In this document: piece after piece, positions 33,945 through 42,813 of the stretch | Numbering within the stretch: the stretch's first letter is position 1 | Layout of the letters: each line of letters begins with the position of its first letter | NCBI RefSeq assembly: GCF_900111555.1 | Contig: NZ_FOHZ01000010.1 | Location: 62,001 to 126,000, forward strand | DNA: 64,000 bases | Source: Marinobacter segnicrescens | GTDB lineage: Bacteria; Pseudomonadota; Gammaproteobacteria; Pseudomonadales; Oleiphilaceae | Reading direction: 5' to 3' | Position numbers and translations under genes: made by a program | The notes under the pieces: generated by a model | What the model saw: only the letters and a program-made list of their open reading frames with translations | Database searches by the model: none | Told to the model about the DNA's origin: nothing

Positions 33945-35603
33945 TTACTTCTTCCATTCCTCTTCTTGCAAAGCACGCCACATCAGCTTCCCGGTGGGGG
34001 ACTTGGGCAGCTCACTGACGAACTGGACCTCGGAGGGCACCTTGTAGGCGGCCATCTGTTCCCGGCACCAGGCGATGATGTCTTCCTCGGTGGTTGACCC
34101 TTCGGCCTCCGGGGTCAGTACCACGACAGCCTTGACGGTTTCGCCTCGCTTTTCGTGGGGCGCGGAGATGATGCACACCTCATGGATGGAGGGATGCTGG
34201 TACATCATGCTCTCCACTTCCGAAGGCCATACCTTGAAGCCGGACGCATTGATCATCCGCTTGACCCGGTCAACCATGAAGAAGTAGCCGTCTTCATCGT
34301 AATAGGCCAGGTCACCGGTGCGGAAAAACTTCTTGCCATCGATTTCCACAAACGCCGCCTCGGTTTCCGCCGGGCGGTTCCAGTAACCCACGGTCACCTG
34401 ATACCCATTGGAGACAATCTCGCCCACTTCGCCAGGGCCCTTCTCTTCCAGGGTATCCACATCAATGATGCGGGAATCCACGTCAAACACCGGAATACCC
34501 AGGCACTGGGCCTTCGGTGCGTTGGGCGGATTGATGTGCGTTGCTGCCATAGTTTCGGACAGGCCATAGCCCTCGATGTAATCCAGGCCGGTGAGGTCCT
34601 TGAGTTTCTTCGCCACTGCCTGGGGCATGGCGGCACCGCCACCACCAATGGTGACCAGGGAACTGATGTCGTACTTGCCCAGGTCCGGGTTGGACAGGAA
34701 GTCCACCGCCATGGTGACGATGTTGGTCCAGCCAGTCACCTTGTAACGCTCGATCAGTGTGCCGGCCACATTCCGGTCCCAGCGGGTCATGATGACCATG
34801 GTGGCGCCGGAGAAGATGGGACTGTTCATGGAACCGGTCATGCCGGTCACATGGAAGAACGGCAGGGTACACAGCTGGACGGAGTCGGACGTGGTAATGT
34901 TCCAGAATGACCGCTGTACCGCCGTCGCCATAGGGCCCCGGTGCACGTGCATGCAGCCCTTGGGCTGACCGGTGGTGCCGGAGCTGTACGGGATCACCGC
35001 CAGGTCGTCCGGCCCTGCGGTGTGCTCGCCGGGCTTATCACCGGAGTTCAGGGCATTTTCCCAGGAGATCAGGCCGGGAGCGTTCAGCACGCGGGGTTCC
35101 GCCGACACTTCCGCCGGCAGGTTCAGGTCGGTGGGCTGGCGCACATAGCTGCTGTAGGCCGCCACTACCACACGCTCCAGGTAGGTGTTACCTACCAGCG
35201 GGGCGATAAATTCTGCCAGCTCCATTCCGGCCAGGCAGATGGTTGCCTGGGTATCGGAGACATAGTGTTCCAGCTCAGCAGCGCGGTTCATGGGGTTGAC
35301 CGGAATCACCGCCGCATCGGCTCGCAGGATAGCGTAGTAGCCGATCACATACTGGGGGGAGTTCTGCATGTACAGGAGCACCCGGTCGCCCTTCTTGACG
35401 CCGTTCTTCTGCAGCCATCCGGCCAGCGCCTCTACTTCGTCCAGCAGTTCACGATAGGTGATCCTGGTATCGTAGTAGATGATAGCGGTGTGGTCCGGGT
35501 ACCGCAGGGCCGAGATTTCCAGGTTGGTAAACAGGCTGGTCTGCGGCAGGGTCATGGTCTTGGGCAATTCTCTCGGCCAGACCTTGTGGTGTCGTGTAAA
35601 CAT
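33945..35603 (-). CDS. Acyl-CoA synthetase (AMP-forming), long-chain type
   Basis: Activates a carboxylic acid to acyl-AMP and then acyl-CoA; 552 residues. The P-loop YSSGTTGQPKG, the FEGYGLSE-like motif (YIEGYGLSET), the hinge region YFFMVDRVKRMINASGFKVWPSEVE and the C-terminal lysine in PKSPTGKLMWR are all present, so the enzyme should be active. GGAG eight bases before ATG 35603. It lies downstream of the SurE gene in the same direction, after a small hairpin, and before the liv operon; together they could import and activate the same acid. Confidence 0.88.
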   Translation of the reverse strand: MFTRHHKVWPRELPKTMTLPQTSLFTNLEISALRYPDHTAIIYYDTRITYRELLDEVEALAGWLQKNGVKKGDRVLLYMQNSPQYVIGYYAILRADAAVIPVNPMNRAAELEHYVSDTQATICLAGMELAEFIAPLVGNTYLERVVVAAYSSYVRQPTDLNLPAEVSAEPRVLNAPGLISWENALNSGDKPGEHTAGPDDLAVIPYSSGTTGQPKGCMHVHRGPMATAVQRSFWNITTSDSVQLCTLPFFHVTGMTGSMNSPIFSGATMVIMTRWDRNVAGTLIERYKVTGWTNIVTMAVDFLSNPDLGKYDISSLVTIGGGGAAMPQAVAKKLKDLTGLDYIEGYGLSETMAATHINPPNAPKAQCLGIPVFDVDSRIIDVDTLEEKGPGEVGEIVSNGYQVTVGYWNRPAETEAAFVEIDGKKFFRTGDLAYYDEDGYFFMVDRVKRMINASGFKVWPSEVESMMYQHPSIHEVCIISAPHEKRGETVKAVVVLTPEAEGSTTEEDIIAWCREQMAAYKVPSEVQFVSELPKSPTGKLMWRALQEEEWKK

Positions 35604-35664
35604 TCAGTAGTCTCCGGTTATCTAGCTTGCAGACGGCAACCGCCCCGGGCCGAACCAGCGATAG

Positions 35665-35679
35665 CCGGGCCATGCCCGG
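35665..35679 (-). terminator. Small hairpin between surE-like and ligase genes
   Basis: CCGGGC-CAT-GCCCGG in the 110-bp gap. It could weakly separate the ligase transcript from the upstream cassette. No T-tract is seen. Confidence 0.35.
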
Positions 35680-35713
35680 ATATTACCAACTGATTCCGCC
35701 CGGAGCGGCTCTG

Positions 35714-36505
35714 TCAGGTCTTTCGTAGCGCGATGGATGCCCCGTCGCCAGGCATCCTGTGCTCTCCCCGCAAGGGTGAGGCCGCCACACCACGGCGGCG
35801 CAGAACGGCCACATCGGAATCGTCCGGTACCTGGTGTTCAGTGTTCCGGTCAAAACCCAGCCACCAGTAGGACAACCCACGACTGTCCTGCCCCGGCAGC
35901 AGTTGCGGCCGGGCAATGGAACCGGCGGACTGGGAAGCGTATTCCATGGTGGTGATGTCACTGGCCGCACACGCCGGGAAGTTCACATTCCAGCAGCACT
36001 TGTCATCCTTGGCAGAGGGCCATAGCGCCCGGATGGCCGCCTCACCCAGTTCGGTCACCGGCGCCCAGTCAATCTGCTCCCGGTTTACAAAGGACTGACT
36101 CAACGCGATGGCCGGTATACCCAGGTGCTCGGCACTGAGTACCGCCCCCACGGTGCCGGAGTATTGCACGGAATCACCAATGTTGGCACCGGCGTTGATG
36201 CCCGAGAGCACCAGGTCCGGTGGCGTTTCACCAAACCATTCGGCCAGGGCGTAGAGCACACAGTCTGCCGGCGTACCGGACACCGCGAAGTGCCGCTCAC
36301 CATGCTGGTAAACCCTCAGGGGATCATGCAGGGAGATGCTCTGTCCGGCGCCACTGCGGTCGTGCTCCGGTGCCACGATCCAGACTTCTTCCGCCAACCG
36401 GTTGGCAATATCCACCAGGATCTTCAGACCAGGGGCCGCAACGCCGTCGTCATTGGTGATGAGTATGCGGCGAACCATGGGGTCCGCCGCTGCCTGGTCG
36501 CTCAT
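35714..36505 (-). CDS. surE: SurE-family 5'/3'-nucleotidase
   Basis: Metal-dependent phosphatase of the SurE fold, 263 residues. The metal site is clear: RILITNDDGVAAPGL (two Asp), later SGINAGANIGDSVQYSGTVGA; substrate-loop residues HDRSGAGQSIS also match. Typical SurE sits beside pcm and rpoS. Here its ATG overlaps the stop of an acyl-CoA-type phosphotransferase (ATGA), which suggests a catabolic partner role, perhaps removing phosphate from a phospho-intermediate or nucleotide; this is inference. It may be a paralogue of the housekeeping SurE. Confidence 0.82.
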   Translation of the reverse strand: MSDQAAADPMVRRILITNDDGVAAPGLKILVDIANRLAEEVWIVAPEHDRSGAGQSISLHDPLRVYQHGERHFAVSGTPADCVLYALAEWFGETPPDLVLSGINAGANIGDSVQYSGTVGAVLSAEHLGIPAIALSQSFVNREQIDWAPVTELGEAAIRALWPSAKDDKCCWNVNFPACAASDITTMEYASQSAGSIARPQLLPGQDSRGLSYWWLGFDRNTEHQVPDDSDVAVLRRRGVAASPLRGEHRMPGDGASIALRKT

Positions 36506-37575
36506 AAGCCTGCGCCCTTGCTACCCTTCTGGGCAACGGCCCAGCCGGCGTCTGCCAGGATATGGGCACGCTTGCCCACTTCCAGCGCGTCAGCACTACT
36601 GGCGTTGCCTGCGAGGGCCCGGGCGTAGACGCCCTGGACGATGGCCGCCAGCCGGAACAGCGAGAACGACACGAATACGTGCCAGTCGTCGATGCCGTCA
36701 CGGCCGGTCGCCTTGCAATAGCGCTCAATGGTCTCCTGCTCGTTGGGAATCCCAAGTTCGACCAGGTCCTCCCCCACTACGCCACGCATACCTTCAAAGC
36801 TGGAACTCAGATGGTAGTGCAGGCAGTAGTAAGCCAGGTCCGCCAGCGGATGGCCAAGGGTGGACAACTCCCAGTCGAGGATGGCGATGACTTCCGGCTT
36901 GTTCGGGTGCAGCATCAGGTTACCCAGGCGGTAGTCACCATGGGCAATGGCGCTTTCGTCCTTCGCCGGCAGGTTCTCCGGTAGCCACTTCATCAGCTTG
37001 TCCATGGACGGCATGTCGTCGGTCTTTGACGCGTCATACTGTTTGGACCAGCGAGCGACCTGGCGGGCCACGTAGCCTTCCGGGCGACCAAAGTCACCCA
37101 GGCCGACCTTGTTCACATCGACCGAATGCATCTTCGCCATAGTGTCTATGGCAGCGTAGTGCACCGGTCGGCGCTCAGCCTTGTCAAGCTCCGGCAAGGC
37201 TGGATGGCTGAGCACCCGACCTTCCATGAAGTCCATGACATAGAACGGCGTGCCGATCAGGTCGCTGTCTTCACACAGCACCCGGGCTTTGGGCACAGGT
37301 ACATCAGTATTGTCAGACAGGGCCCGGATCACCTTGTATTCCCGCTCCACCATGTGCGCGGAGGGGAGGGTTTTCCCGGGCGGTTTCTTGCGCAGAACAT
37401 AGCGCTTGCCTCCCGACGTCAGCAGAAAGGTAGGGTTGGACTGCCCACCCTGGAACTGCTTGACCTCAAGGTCGCCACCGAATTCGGGAATCTCCTTTTG
37501 CAGCCACTTCAGCAGGGCTGCCTCATCAAACCGGTGGGCGTCGAGGACGTCCACCAGGTTGGGTCCAGTACTCAT
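36502..37575 (-). CDS. APH-like phosphotransferase, ACAD10/11 N-terminal (LvaA) type
   Basis: Aminoglycoside-phosphotransferase fold kinase of 357 residues. The ATP and catalytic motifs are HGDYRLGNLMLHP (catalytic Asp) and IAILDWELSTLGHPLADLAYY. This subgroup corresponds to the N-terminal part of human ACAD10/11 and to LvaA of the Pseudomonas putida levulinate operon, which phosphorylates 4-hydroxyacyl-CoA. An acyl-CoA dehydrogenase lies two genes upstream in the same operon, the separate counterpart of the human fusion. A small LvaB-like partner gene is not visible. GAGG seven bases before ATG 37575. Confidence 0.82.
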   Translation of the reverse strand: MSTGPNLVDVLDAHRFDEAALLKWLQKEIPEFGGDLEVKQFQGGQSNPTFLLTSGGKRYVLRKKPPGKTLPSAHMVEREYKVIRALSDNTDVPVPKARVLCEDSDLIGTPFYVMDFMEGRVLSHPALPELDKAERRPVHYAAIDTMAKMHSVDVNKVGLGDFGRPEGYVARQVARWSKQYDASKTDDMPSMDKLMKWLPENLPAKDESAIAHGDYRLGNLMLHPNKPEVIAILDWELSTLGHPLADLAYYCLHYHLSSSFEGMRGVVGEDLVELGIPNEQETIERYCKATGRDGIDDWHVFVSFSLFRLAAIVQGVYARALAGNASSADALEVGKRAHILADAGWAVAQKGSKGAGL

Positions 37576-37584
37576 AAGAGAACC

Positions 37585-38352
37585 TCAGCAAATGGTTTCG
37601 CCGCCATCCGCCACAATCACCTGACCGGTGATATAGGCGCTGGCCTTGGTGGACAGGAACACCGCCAGCCCGGCAATATCAACCGGGTCGCCGATACGGC
37701 GCAGGGGTGTCTTTTCCTCGGCGCGTTTAACGCGAACCGGGTCTTCCCACAGGGCCTTGGCGAAATCGGTCTTGATCAGCCCCGGCGCGATGCTGTTGAT
37801 GCGGATGCCCTTCGGACCCCACTCCACCGCCAGGTTACGGGCCAGGGCCGCTTCCGCGGCCTTGGACACACCGTAGGTTCCGATGGTGGTATTGCCACGG
37901 ATGCCGGCGATGGAGGACAGCAGAACCACTGCCCCCTCACCACGCTCAGCCATGCCCGGCAGCACCATGTTGGTGAGCCAGAAGGTGCCCTTGACGTTGG
38001 TGTCCATGATCTTGTCCCAGGCCTCGTCAGTCATTTCCGACGTGGGGCCGTAGACCGGGTTGGTGGCAGCGTTGCACACCAGTACGTCGATCTTGCCCCA
38101 GGCTTCCAGGGTCTTGTCCACCAGGTTCTGCAGGTCATCCTTCTTGCCCACGTGGCAAGGAATGGCAATGGCCTCAAAGCCCTGGGCCTTGAGCTCACCG
38201 GCCACGTGCTCACAGGCATCGGCCTTGCGGCTGGAGATCACCACCTTCGCACCGAGCCGGGCCATCTCTTCAGCGATGGACCGGCCGATACCCTTGGTGG
38301 ACCCTGTAATCAGGGCCACCTTGCCGGTCATATCAAACAGAGGGTTTGTCAT
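37585..38352 (-). CDS. Short-chain dehydrogenase/reductase
   Basis: NAD(P)-dependent oxidoreductase of 255 residues. Classic SDR motifs: TGSTKGIG cofactor loop, CNAA in place of NNAG, LLSSIAGIRG with the catalytic Ser, and YGVSK. Position between the acyl-CoA dehydrogenase and the phosphotransferase, 9 bp from the latter, suggests action on a hydroxyacyl-CoA or related intermediate. The substrate cannot be read from sequence. Confidence 0.86.
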   Translation of the reverse strand: MTNPLFDMTGKVALITGSTKGIGRSIAEEMARLGAKVVISSRKADACEHVAGELKAQGFEAIAIPCHVGKKDDLQNLVDKTLEAWGKIDVLVCNAATNPVYGPTSEMTDEAWDKIMDTNVKGTFWLTNMVLPGMAERGEGAVVLLSSIAGIRGNTTIGTYGVSKAAEAALARNLAVEWGPKGIRINSIAPGLIKTDFAKALWEDPVRVKRAEEKTPLRRIGDPVDIAGLAVFLSTKASAYITGQVIVADGGETIC

Positions 38353-38365
38353 GACAGCTCCGGGA

Positions 38366-39580
38366 TTAATGGGTGCGCGGGTAGTTCTTCAGTTCCATCT
38401 TGGCGATGGAATCCAGGTGCACCTCGTCCGGACCGTCCGCCAGGCGCAGGGTACGTACACTGGCCCAGGCTGCGGCCAGGAAGGTGTCCTGGCTGACGCC
38501 GGCACCACCGTGAACCTGGATGGCACGATCCAGAACCTGCAGGGCCATGTTCGGCGCGATCACCTTGATCATGGCGATTTCCTGACGGGCAACCTTGTTA
38601 CCTACGGTATCCATCATGTGAGCGGCCTTCAGGGTCATCAGGCGGGCCTGCTCGATTTCCAGGCGTGAACGGGCGATGTCCTTGCGGATGGAGTCGAATT
38701 CCACCAGCGGGCGACCAAAGGCTTCACGGGCGTTGGCGCGTTCACACATCAGTTCCAGGGCGCGCTCGGCAACACCAATAGTACGCATGCAGTGGTGGAT
38801 ACGGCCTGGCCCAAGGCGACCCTGGGCAATTTCAAAGCCGCGACCTTCACCCAGCAGGATGTTGGAAACCGGCACACGTACGTTGTTGTAGTGAACCTCG
38901 GCGTGGCCGTGGGGCGCGTGGTCATAGCCAAACACGTGCAGGGCACGAACGATTTCCACGCCCGGCGCATCCAGCGGAACCAGGATCATGGACTGCTGCT
39001 TGTGCTTCTCAGCGGTCGGGTCGGTCTTGCCCATGACAATGGCGATCTTGGTGGTGGTAGTCATGGCACCGGAAGACCACCATTTCTTGCCGTTGATGAC
39101 GTACTCGTCGCCTTCGCGGCGGATTTCAGTACCAATGTTGGTGGCATCGGAAGACGCAACATTCGGCTCGGTCATGGAGAAGCAGGAACGGATCTCGCCT
39201 TCCAGCAGCGGCTTCAGCCACTTCTCTTTCTGCTCTTCGTTACCATAGCGCTCGATGGTCTCCATGTTGCCGGTGTCCGGGGCGGAGCAGTTGAACACTT
39301 CCGGTGCCATGTGAGAGCGACCCATGACTTCGCACAGGTGGGCGTACTCCAGGTTGGTCAGGCCCGCGCCACGCTCGCTTTCCGGCAGGAACAGGTTCCA
39401 CAGGCCGGCGCTCTTGGCCTTGGCCTTCAGTTCTTCCATGATCGGAGTCGGAGCCCAGCGATTCTCTGCCTGTTCTACCTGCTCGTGATGCTTGTGCTCG
39501 TTCGGGTACACATAGGCATCCATGAATTCGTTGAGTTCATTAAGCAGCTTCTTGGCTCTGTCAGACGGTTCGTACAACAT
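38366..39580 (-). CDS. Acyl-CoA dehydrogenase, ACAD10/11 (LvaC) type
   Basis: FAD-dependent dehydrogenase of 404 residues. Visible elements are [17 protein letters not shown] (flavin-binding region), KWWSSGAM, the long C-terminal helical domain with [12 protein letters not shown] and [12 protein letters not shown], and GPDEVH. The ADGPDEVH and [13 protein letters not shown] forms are typical of the ACAD10/11 subgroup, whose members act on phosphorylated 4-hydroxyacyl-CoA as well as ordinary acyl-CoA. It heads the cassette with SDR, phosphotransferase and SurE genes, all on the minus strand and closely spaced. Confidence 0.87.
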   Translation of the reverse strand: MLYEPSDRAKKLLNELNEFMDAYVYPNEHKHHEQVEQAENRWAPTPIMEELKAKAKSAGLWNLFLPESERGAGLTNLEYAHLCEVMGRSHMAPEVFNCSAPDTGNMETIERYGNEEQKEKWLKPLLEGEIRSCFSMTEPNVASSDATNIGTEIRREGDEYVINGKKWWSSGAMTTTTKIAIVMGKTDPTAEKHKQQSMILVPLDAPGVEIVRALHVFGYDHAPHGHAEVHYNNVRVPVSNILLGEGRGFEIAQGRLGPGRIHHCMRTIGVAERALELMCERANAREAFGRPLVEFDSIRKDIARSRLEIEQARLMTLKAAHMMDTVGNKVARQEIAMIKVIAPNMALQVLDRAIQVHGGAGVSQDTFLAAAWASVRTLRLADGPDEVHLDSIAKMELKNYPRTH

Positions 39581-39625
39581 CGTTGTGCCTCTCTATTATT
39601 TATTTGATGGAGGAGGGGTGCGCGT

Positions 39626-40072
39626 TCAGATAGGAACGCCCTCAGGTTTTTCACTACCGGATCGGATTCGGAAAGTACCCTCGGCAATGGCAAGCAGGTT
39701 GCCCTTGTCATCGCGAACTTCACCGGTGCTGTTGAAAATTCGGGTACCGCCGGCGCGCTTGATTCCAGTGACGGTAATAGTGCCAGCGGAACACTGGCCG
39801 GTAAACGTGGTTGTCAGGGTCAGGGTGATCGCCTTGCGCATCCGACCCGGAAAAGGACAGTAGGTACCAGCTTCGGCCAGTACAATATCCAGCAGTGACG
39901 TGAGCACACCACCGTGGATCACGCCCCCCAGGTTGAGATGCTCCGGCTTGAGGTCCAGGGCGATCACAGCCTTGTCTTCCTCCCAGGAAACCTGACGGTA
40001 TCCCAGCATATTGTGAAAGCCGGGCAGATCCTTGCCACCGGTGATGTGGAGGTTCTGTGTTGCTTCGCTCAT
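39626..40072 (-). CDS. PaaI-like hotdog thioesterase
   Basis: Acyl-CoA thioesterase of 148 residues. The PaaI-type motif HGGVLTSLLD(I) carries the catalytic region, preceded by HLNLGGVI. Likely removes CoA from stalled acyl-CoA and recycles it. The start overlaps the stop of the upstream SDR gene by one base, so they are coupled. It lies 45 bp upstream of the acyl-CoA dehydrogenase gene. Confidence 0.85.
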   Translation of the reverse strand: MSEATQNLHITGGKDLPGFHNMLGYRQVSWEEDKAVIALDLKPEHLNLGGVIHGGVLTSLLDIVLAEAGTYCPFPGRMRKAITLTLTTTFTGQCSAGTITVTGIKRAGGTRIFNSTGEVRDDKGNLLAIAEGTFRIRSGSEKPEGVPI

Positions 40073-40860
40073 TACACTTTCATTCCGGGCATGTTCAGGG
40101 ACGCGGTGTTGCCGCCATCGACGGGCAGGGCCTGTCCGGTGATGTAACTGGCATCGTCCGACGCCAGGAAGCAGATAGCCGCCGCCAATTCTTCCGGTCG
40201 GCCATACCGGCGCAACTCACAGCGGGAGCCGAGCTTGTGCTCTTTCTCGTTGGCACGGGCGTAGTCGAACACCGCCTTGGTCATACCAGTTTCCACCAGC
40301 CCCGGGCAAACCGCATTGACCCGCACATTATAGCCACCCAGGTCACAGGCCGCAGTCTGGGTCAGATTGATAACGCCGGCCTTGGAGGCGCTATAGGGGT
40401 TGCCACCAGCGCCGGAACGAATACCGGCTACCGACGCGGTATTTACGATCGCACCCTGCTGACGCTCCTGCATATGGGGCGCCACGTGCTTGATCATCAG
40501 CATGGCGCCGATCAGGTTCACCCCCAGGATCTTCTCCCAGTCGGCTTTTTCGTTCTCGGTAACCGGGGGATAACTACCGCCCGAGATGCCGGCGTTGTTC
40601 ACAAGGATATCGATCTGGCCGAACTGTTCCTTGACTTCCGATACCAGTGCCTTGACCGCGTCTTCATCGGATACATCCAGCTTTCGTTCGACGTGGACAG
40701 CTTCGGAGGGCAAGAGTGAGGCGGTCTCCAGCAGACCCTCTTCGGACCAGTCCGCCAGGACTACGCGGGCGCCTTCGCTCGCGAGTCTCAGGGCAGTGGC
40801 GCGGCCGATACCACTGCCGGCACCGGTGACAATGGCGACTCGCCCAGTGAAACGCGTCAT
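40072..40860 (-). CDS. Short-chain dehydrogenase/reductase, first gene of the minus-strand cassette
   Basis: NAD(P)-dependent SDR of 262 residues with TGAGSGIG, NNAG, the catalytic Ser in TASVAGIRS and YSASK. It starts the operon that continues with thioesterase, acyl-CoA dehydrogenase, SDR, phosphotransferase and SurE. A 3-hydroxyacyl-CoA dehydrogenase-like role is plausible but not shown. A 236-bp region separates it from the divergent acyl-CoA ligase gene. Confidence 0.86.
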   Translation of the reverse strand: MTRFTGRVAIVTGAGSGIGRATALRLASEGARVVLADWSEEGLLETASLLPSEAVHVERKLDVSDEDAVKALVSEVKEQFGQIDILVNNAGISGGSYPPVTENEKADWEKILGVNLIGAMLMIKHVAPHMQERQQGAIVNTASVAGIRSGAGGNPYSASKAGVINLTQTAACDLGGYNVRVNAVCPGLVETGMTKAVFDYARANEKEHKLGSRCELRRYGRPEELAAAICFLASDDASYITGQALPVDGGNTASLNMPGMKV

Positions 40861-40925
40861 AGTCTGTGCTCCTTTAACCTTGCCTTGCTTTTATGATTGT
40901 AAATTCGGATGCTTAATCGCCTGAT

Positions 40926-40942
40926 TCGGAACATAATTCCGA
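40926..40942. promoter_or_regulatory. Dyad in the divergent promoter region of the acyl-CoA genes
   Basis: Perfect dyad TCGGAA-CATAA-TTCCGA in the AT-rich 236-bp region between the divergent SDR and acyl-CoA ligase genes. A further TCGGAA half-site lies near 41046. It could be the binding site for a TetR- or MerR-type regulator that controls both directions; no such gene is adjacent. Confidence 0.5.
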
Positions 40943-41096
40943 CAGAACTGCTTGAAAAACAAACCATAATAATTGATTAGCGTGCTTTTCAAAAGCTTGA
41001 ACAGGGCGTTTAATTTGTCACGCCTTCCAGTTTTGAGTCAATATATTCGGAAATAAATTTCACTAGTCAAAACACAACAACCACAGAGGCCCCCAA

Positions 41097-42698
41097 ATGA
41101 GACAAACCGTTGCAGCGATGCCGAACTACGCTCCAGCGCTGGACCACGAAACCATGGACCCCATCGGTCACCATATCCAGGGTTTCGCCCGCTCGCAGGG
41201 AGAAAAGAGGGCGCTCACCGACGAAAAAGGCACCCTCACCTGGGACCAGATGATCAGCCGTTCCAACCGTATTGCCAACCGCTTGCGGGCCGACGGCTTG
41301 CAAACCGGGGACACGGTCGCAGGCCTGTCGGAAAACAGCAACGACTATATGTGCCTGTACCTCGGCACCCTGATTGCCGGGGGCTGCATGGTGCCTCTCT
41401 CCGGCATGGCCAGCGGTGAAGCCCTGGCGTTGATGGTGGAAGACTGCGACACCCGCTTCCTCTTTGTATCAGAGAAAAACCTCCCGCTGTTCAACGAAAT
41501 CCGCGACCAGCTCAAGCGGGTCCAGCCAGCCCAGCGCATCGGACTTGGTACCAGTGACGTCGACAGTGGCCAGGACCTGGACACCTGGCTGGGTGACACC
41601 GGCGACGAAGCCCAGCCGGCAGAAGTCACCATGGACGACCCCTTCAATATTATCTACAGCTCGGGCACCACCGGAACTCCCAAAGGTATACTGCACGATT
41701 ACCGGTTCCGCCAGCGTCAACTGATCCGTCTGGCCAACTTCGGCCTGGACGGTGACGCCATCAACCTTGTGTCCACACCACTGTATTCCAACACCACCCT
41801 GGTGTCGGCGCTGCCTACCCTGTACCACGGAGGCACCCTGGTGCTGATGGGCAAGTTCAATGCCCACCGCTTCCTGGAACTGGCGGAAGAGCACCGGGTA
41901 ACCCACGCCATGCTGGTTCCGGTACAGTACAGCCGTATCATGGCGGAACCGGACTTTGACCAGTTCGACCTGTCCAGTTTCAAACTCAAACTGTGTACCA
42001 GCGCGCCGCTGCGCTCAAACGTCATTGCTGAAGCCATGAAACGCTGGCCGGGCAATATCCGCGAGGTCTATGGCCTCACCGAAGGGGGCATTTCCACCAC
42101 CCTGGACTGCGCCGCCAACCCCACCAAGTGGGATTCCGTCGGTGTGCCTACCGAAGGGGCAGAAATCCGCATCATCGATGACAACGGCAAGGAGCTACCC
42201 CAGGGCGAAATCGGCGAGATCGTCGGCCGCGCCATCTCCATGATGCGGGGCTATTACCACCGGGAACAGCAGACCAAGGACATGCTCTGGACCAGCCCGG
42301 AGGGGCTTACCTTCTACCGCAGCGGCGACATGGGGCGGATGGACGAGGATGGCTTCCTTTATATCCTCGATCGCCGCAAGGACATGATCATCTCCGGTGG
42401 CTTCAATATCTATGCGGTGGACCTGGAGAAGGTCCTGCTGGAGCACCCCGCCGTTGCGGACGTAGCCGTGATCGGCATTCCCAGCGAACACTGGGGCGAG
42501 ACGCCACTGGGCCTGGTGGTCCGCAGGCCAGGCTCGTCGGCCACCGAGGAAGACATCCTTGGCTTTGCCAATAACAAGCTGGGCAAGACCCAACGCCTGG
42601 CCGGGGTCGAGTTCCGGGATGATCTGCCGCGCTCCACCATCGGCAAGGTGCTCAAGCGGGAACTGCGTGAGCCCTACTGGGCTGACCAGAAGAAATAA
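41097..42698 (+). CDS. AMP-forming acyl-CoA ligase
   Basis: Acid-CoA ligase of 533 residues. P-loop YSSGTTGTPKG, the acyl pocket motif REVYGLTEGG, the hinge region FLYILDRRKDMIISGGFNIYAVDLE, and the C-terminal lysine in PRSTIGKVLKR are all intact. It is divergently transcribed from the SDR-led cassette, and probably activates the same type of acid. AGAGG precedes ATG 41097. A strong terminator follows. Confidence 0.88.
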   Translation: MRQTVAAMPNYAPALDHETMDPIGHHIQGFARSQGEKRALTDEKGTLTWDQMISRSNRIANRLRADGLQTGDTVAGLSENSNDYMCLYLGTLIAGGCMVPLSGMASGEALALMVEDCDTRFLFVSEKNLPLFNEIRDQLKRVQPAQRIGLGTSDVDSGQDLDTWLGDTGDEAQPAEVTMDDPFNIIYSSGTTGTPKGILHDYRFRQRQLIRLANFGLDGDAINLVSTPLYSNTTLVSALPTLYHGGTLVLMGKFNAHRFLELAEEHRVTHAMLVPVQYSRIMAEPDFDQFDLSSFKLKLCTSAPLRSNVIAEAMKRWPGNIREVYGLTEGGISTTLDCAANPTKWDSVGVPTEGAEIRIIDDNGKELPQGEIGEIVGRAISMMRGYYHREQQTKDMLWTSPEGLTFYRSGDMGRMDEDGFLYILDRRKDMIISGGFNIYAVDLEKVLLEHPAVADVAVIGIPSEHWGETPLGLVVRRPGSSATEEDILGFANNKLGKTQRLAGVEFRDDLPRSTIGKVLKRELREPYWADQKK

Positions 42699-42720
42699 CC
42701 ATTTAGTCCACGCAACCCCG

Positions 42721-42748
42721 AAGAGGCGACCACCCGGTCGCCTCTTTT
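42721..42748 (+). terminator. Rho-independent terminator after the acyl-CoA ligase gene
   Basis: Perfect 10-bp stem AAGAGGCGAC / GTCGCCTCTT (42721-42746) with a 6-nt loop and T-tail, 22 bp past the stop codon. Confidence 0.9.
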
Positions 42749-42813
42749 ATTGCTGCCAGGATAAAGCTGCTAGACTCCCGTCTCCCCCACCAGCCGGAGC
42801 TGTACCTGCACCC

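Noticed and set aside
37126-38496. A 456-codon plus-strand open frame opposite the phosphotransferase and SDR genes.
   Set aside because: Same reason: it is complementary to two motif-bearing genes and has no family features.
42559-42813. Upstream extension of the MATE transporter into the ligase gene.
   Set aside because: It would cross a strong terminator and precede the normal N-terminus by 85 residues of no recognisable kind.
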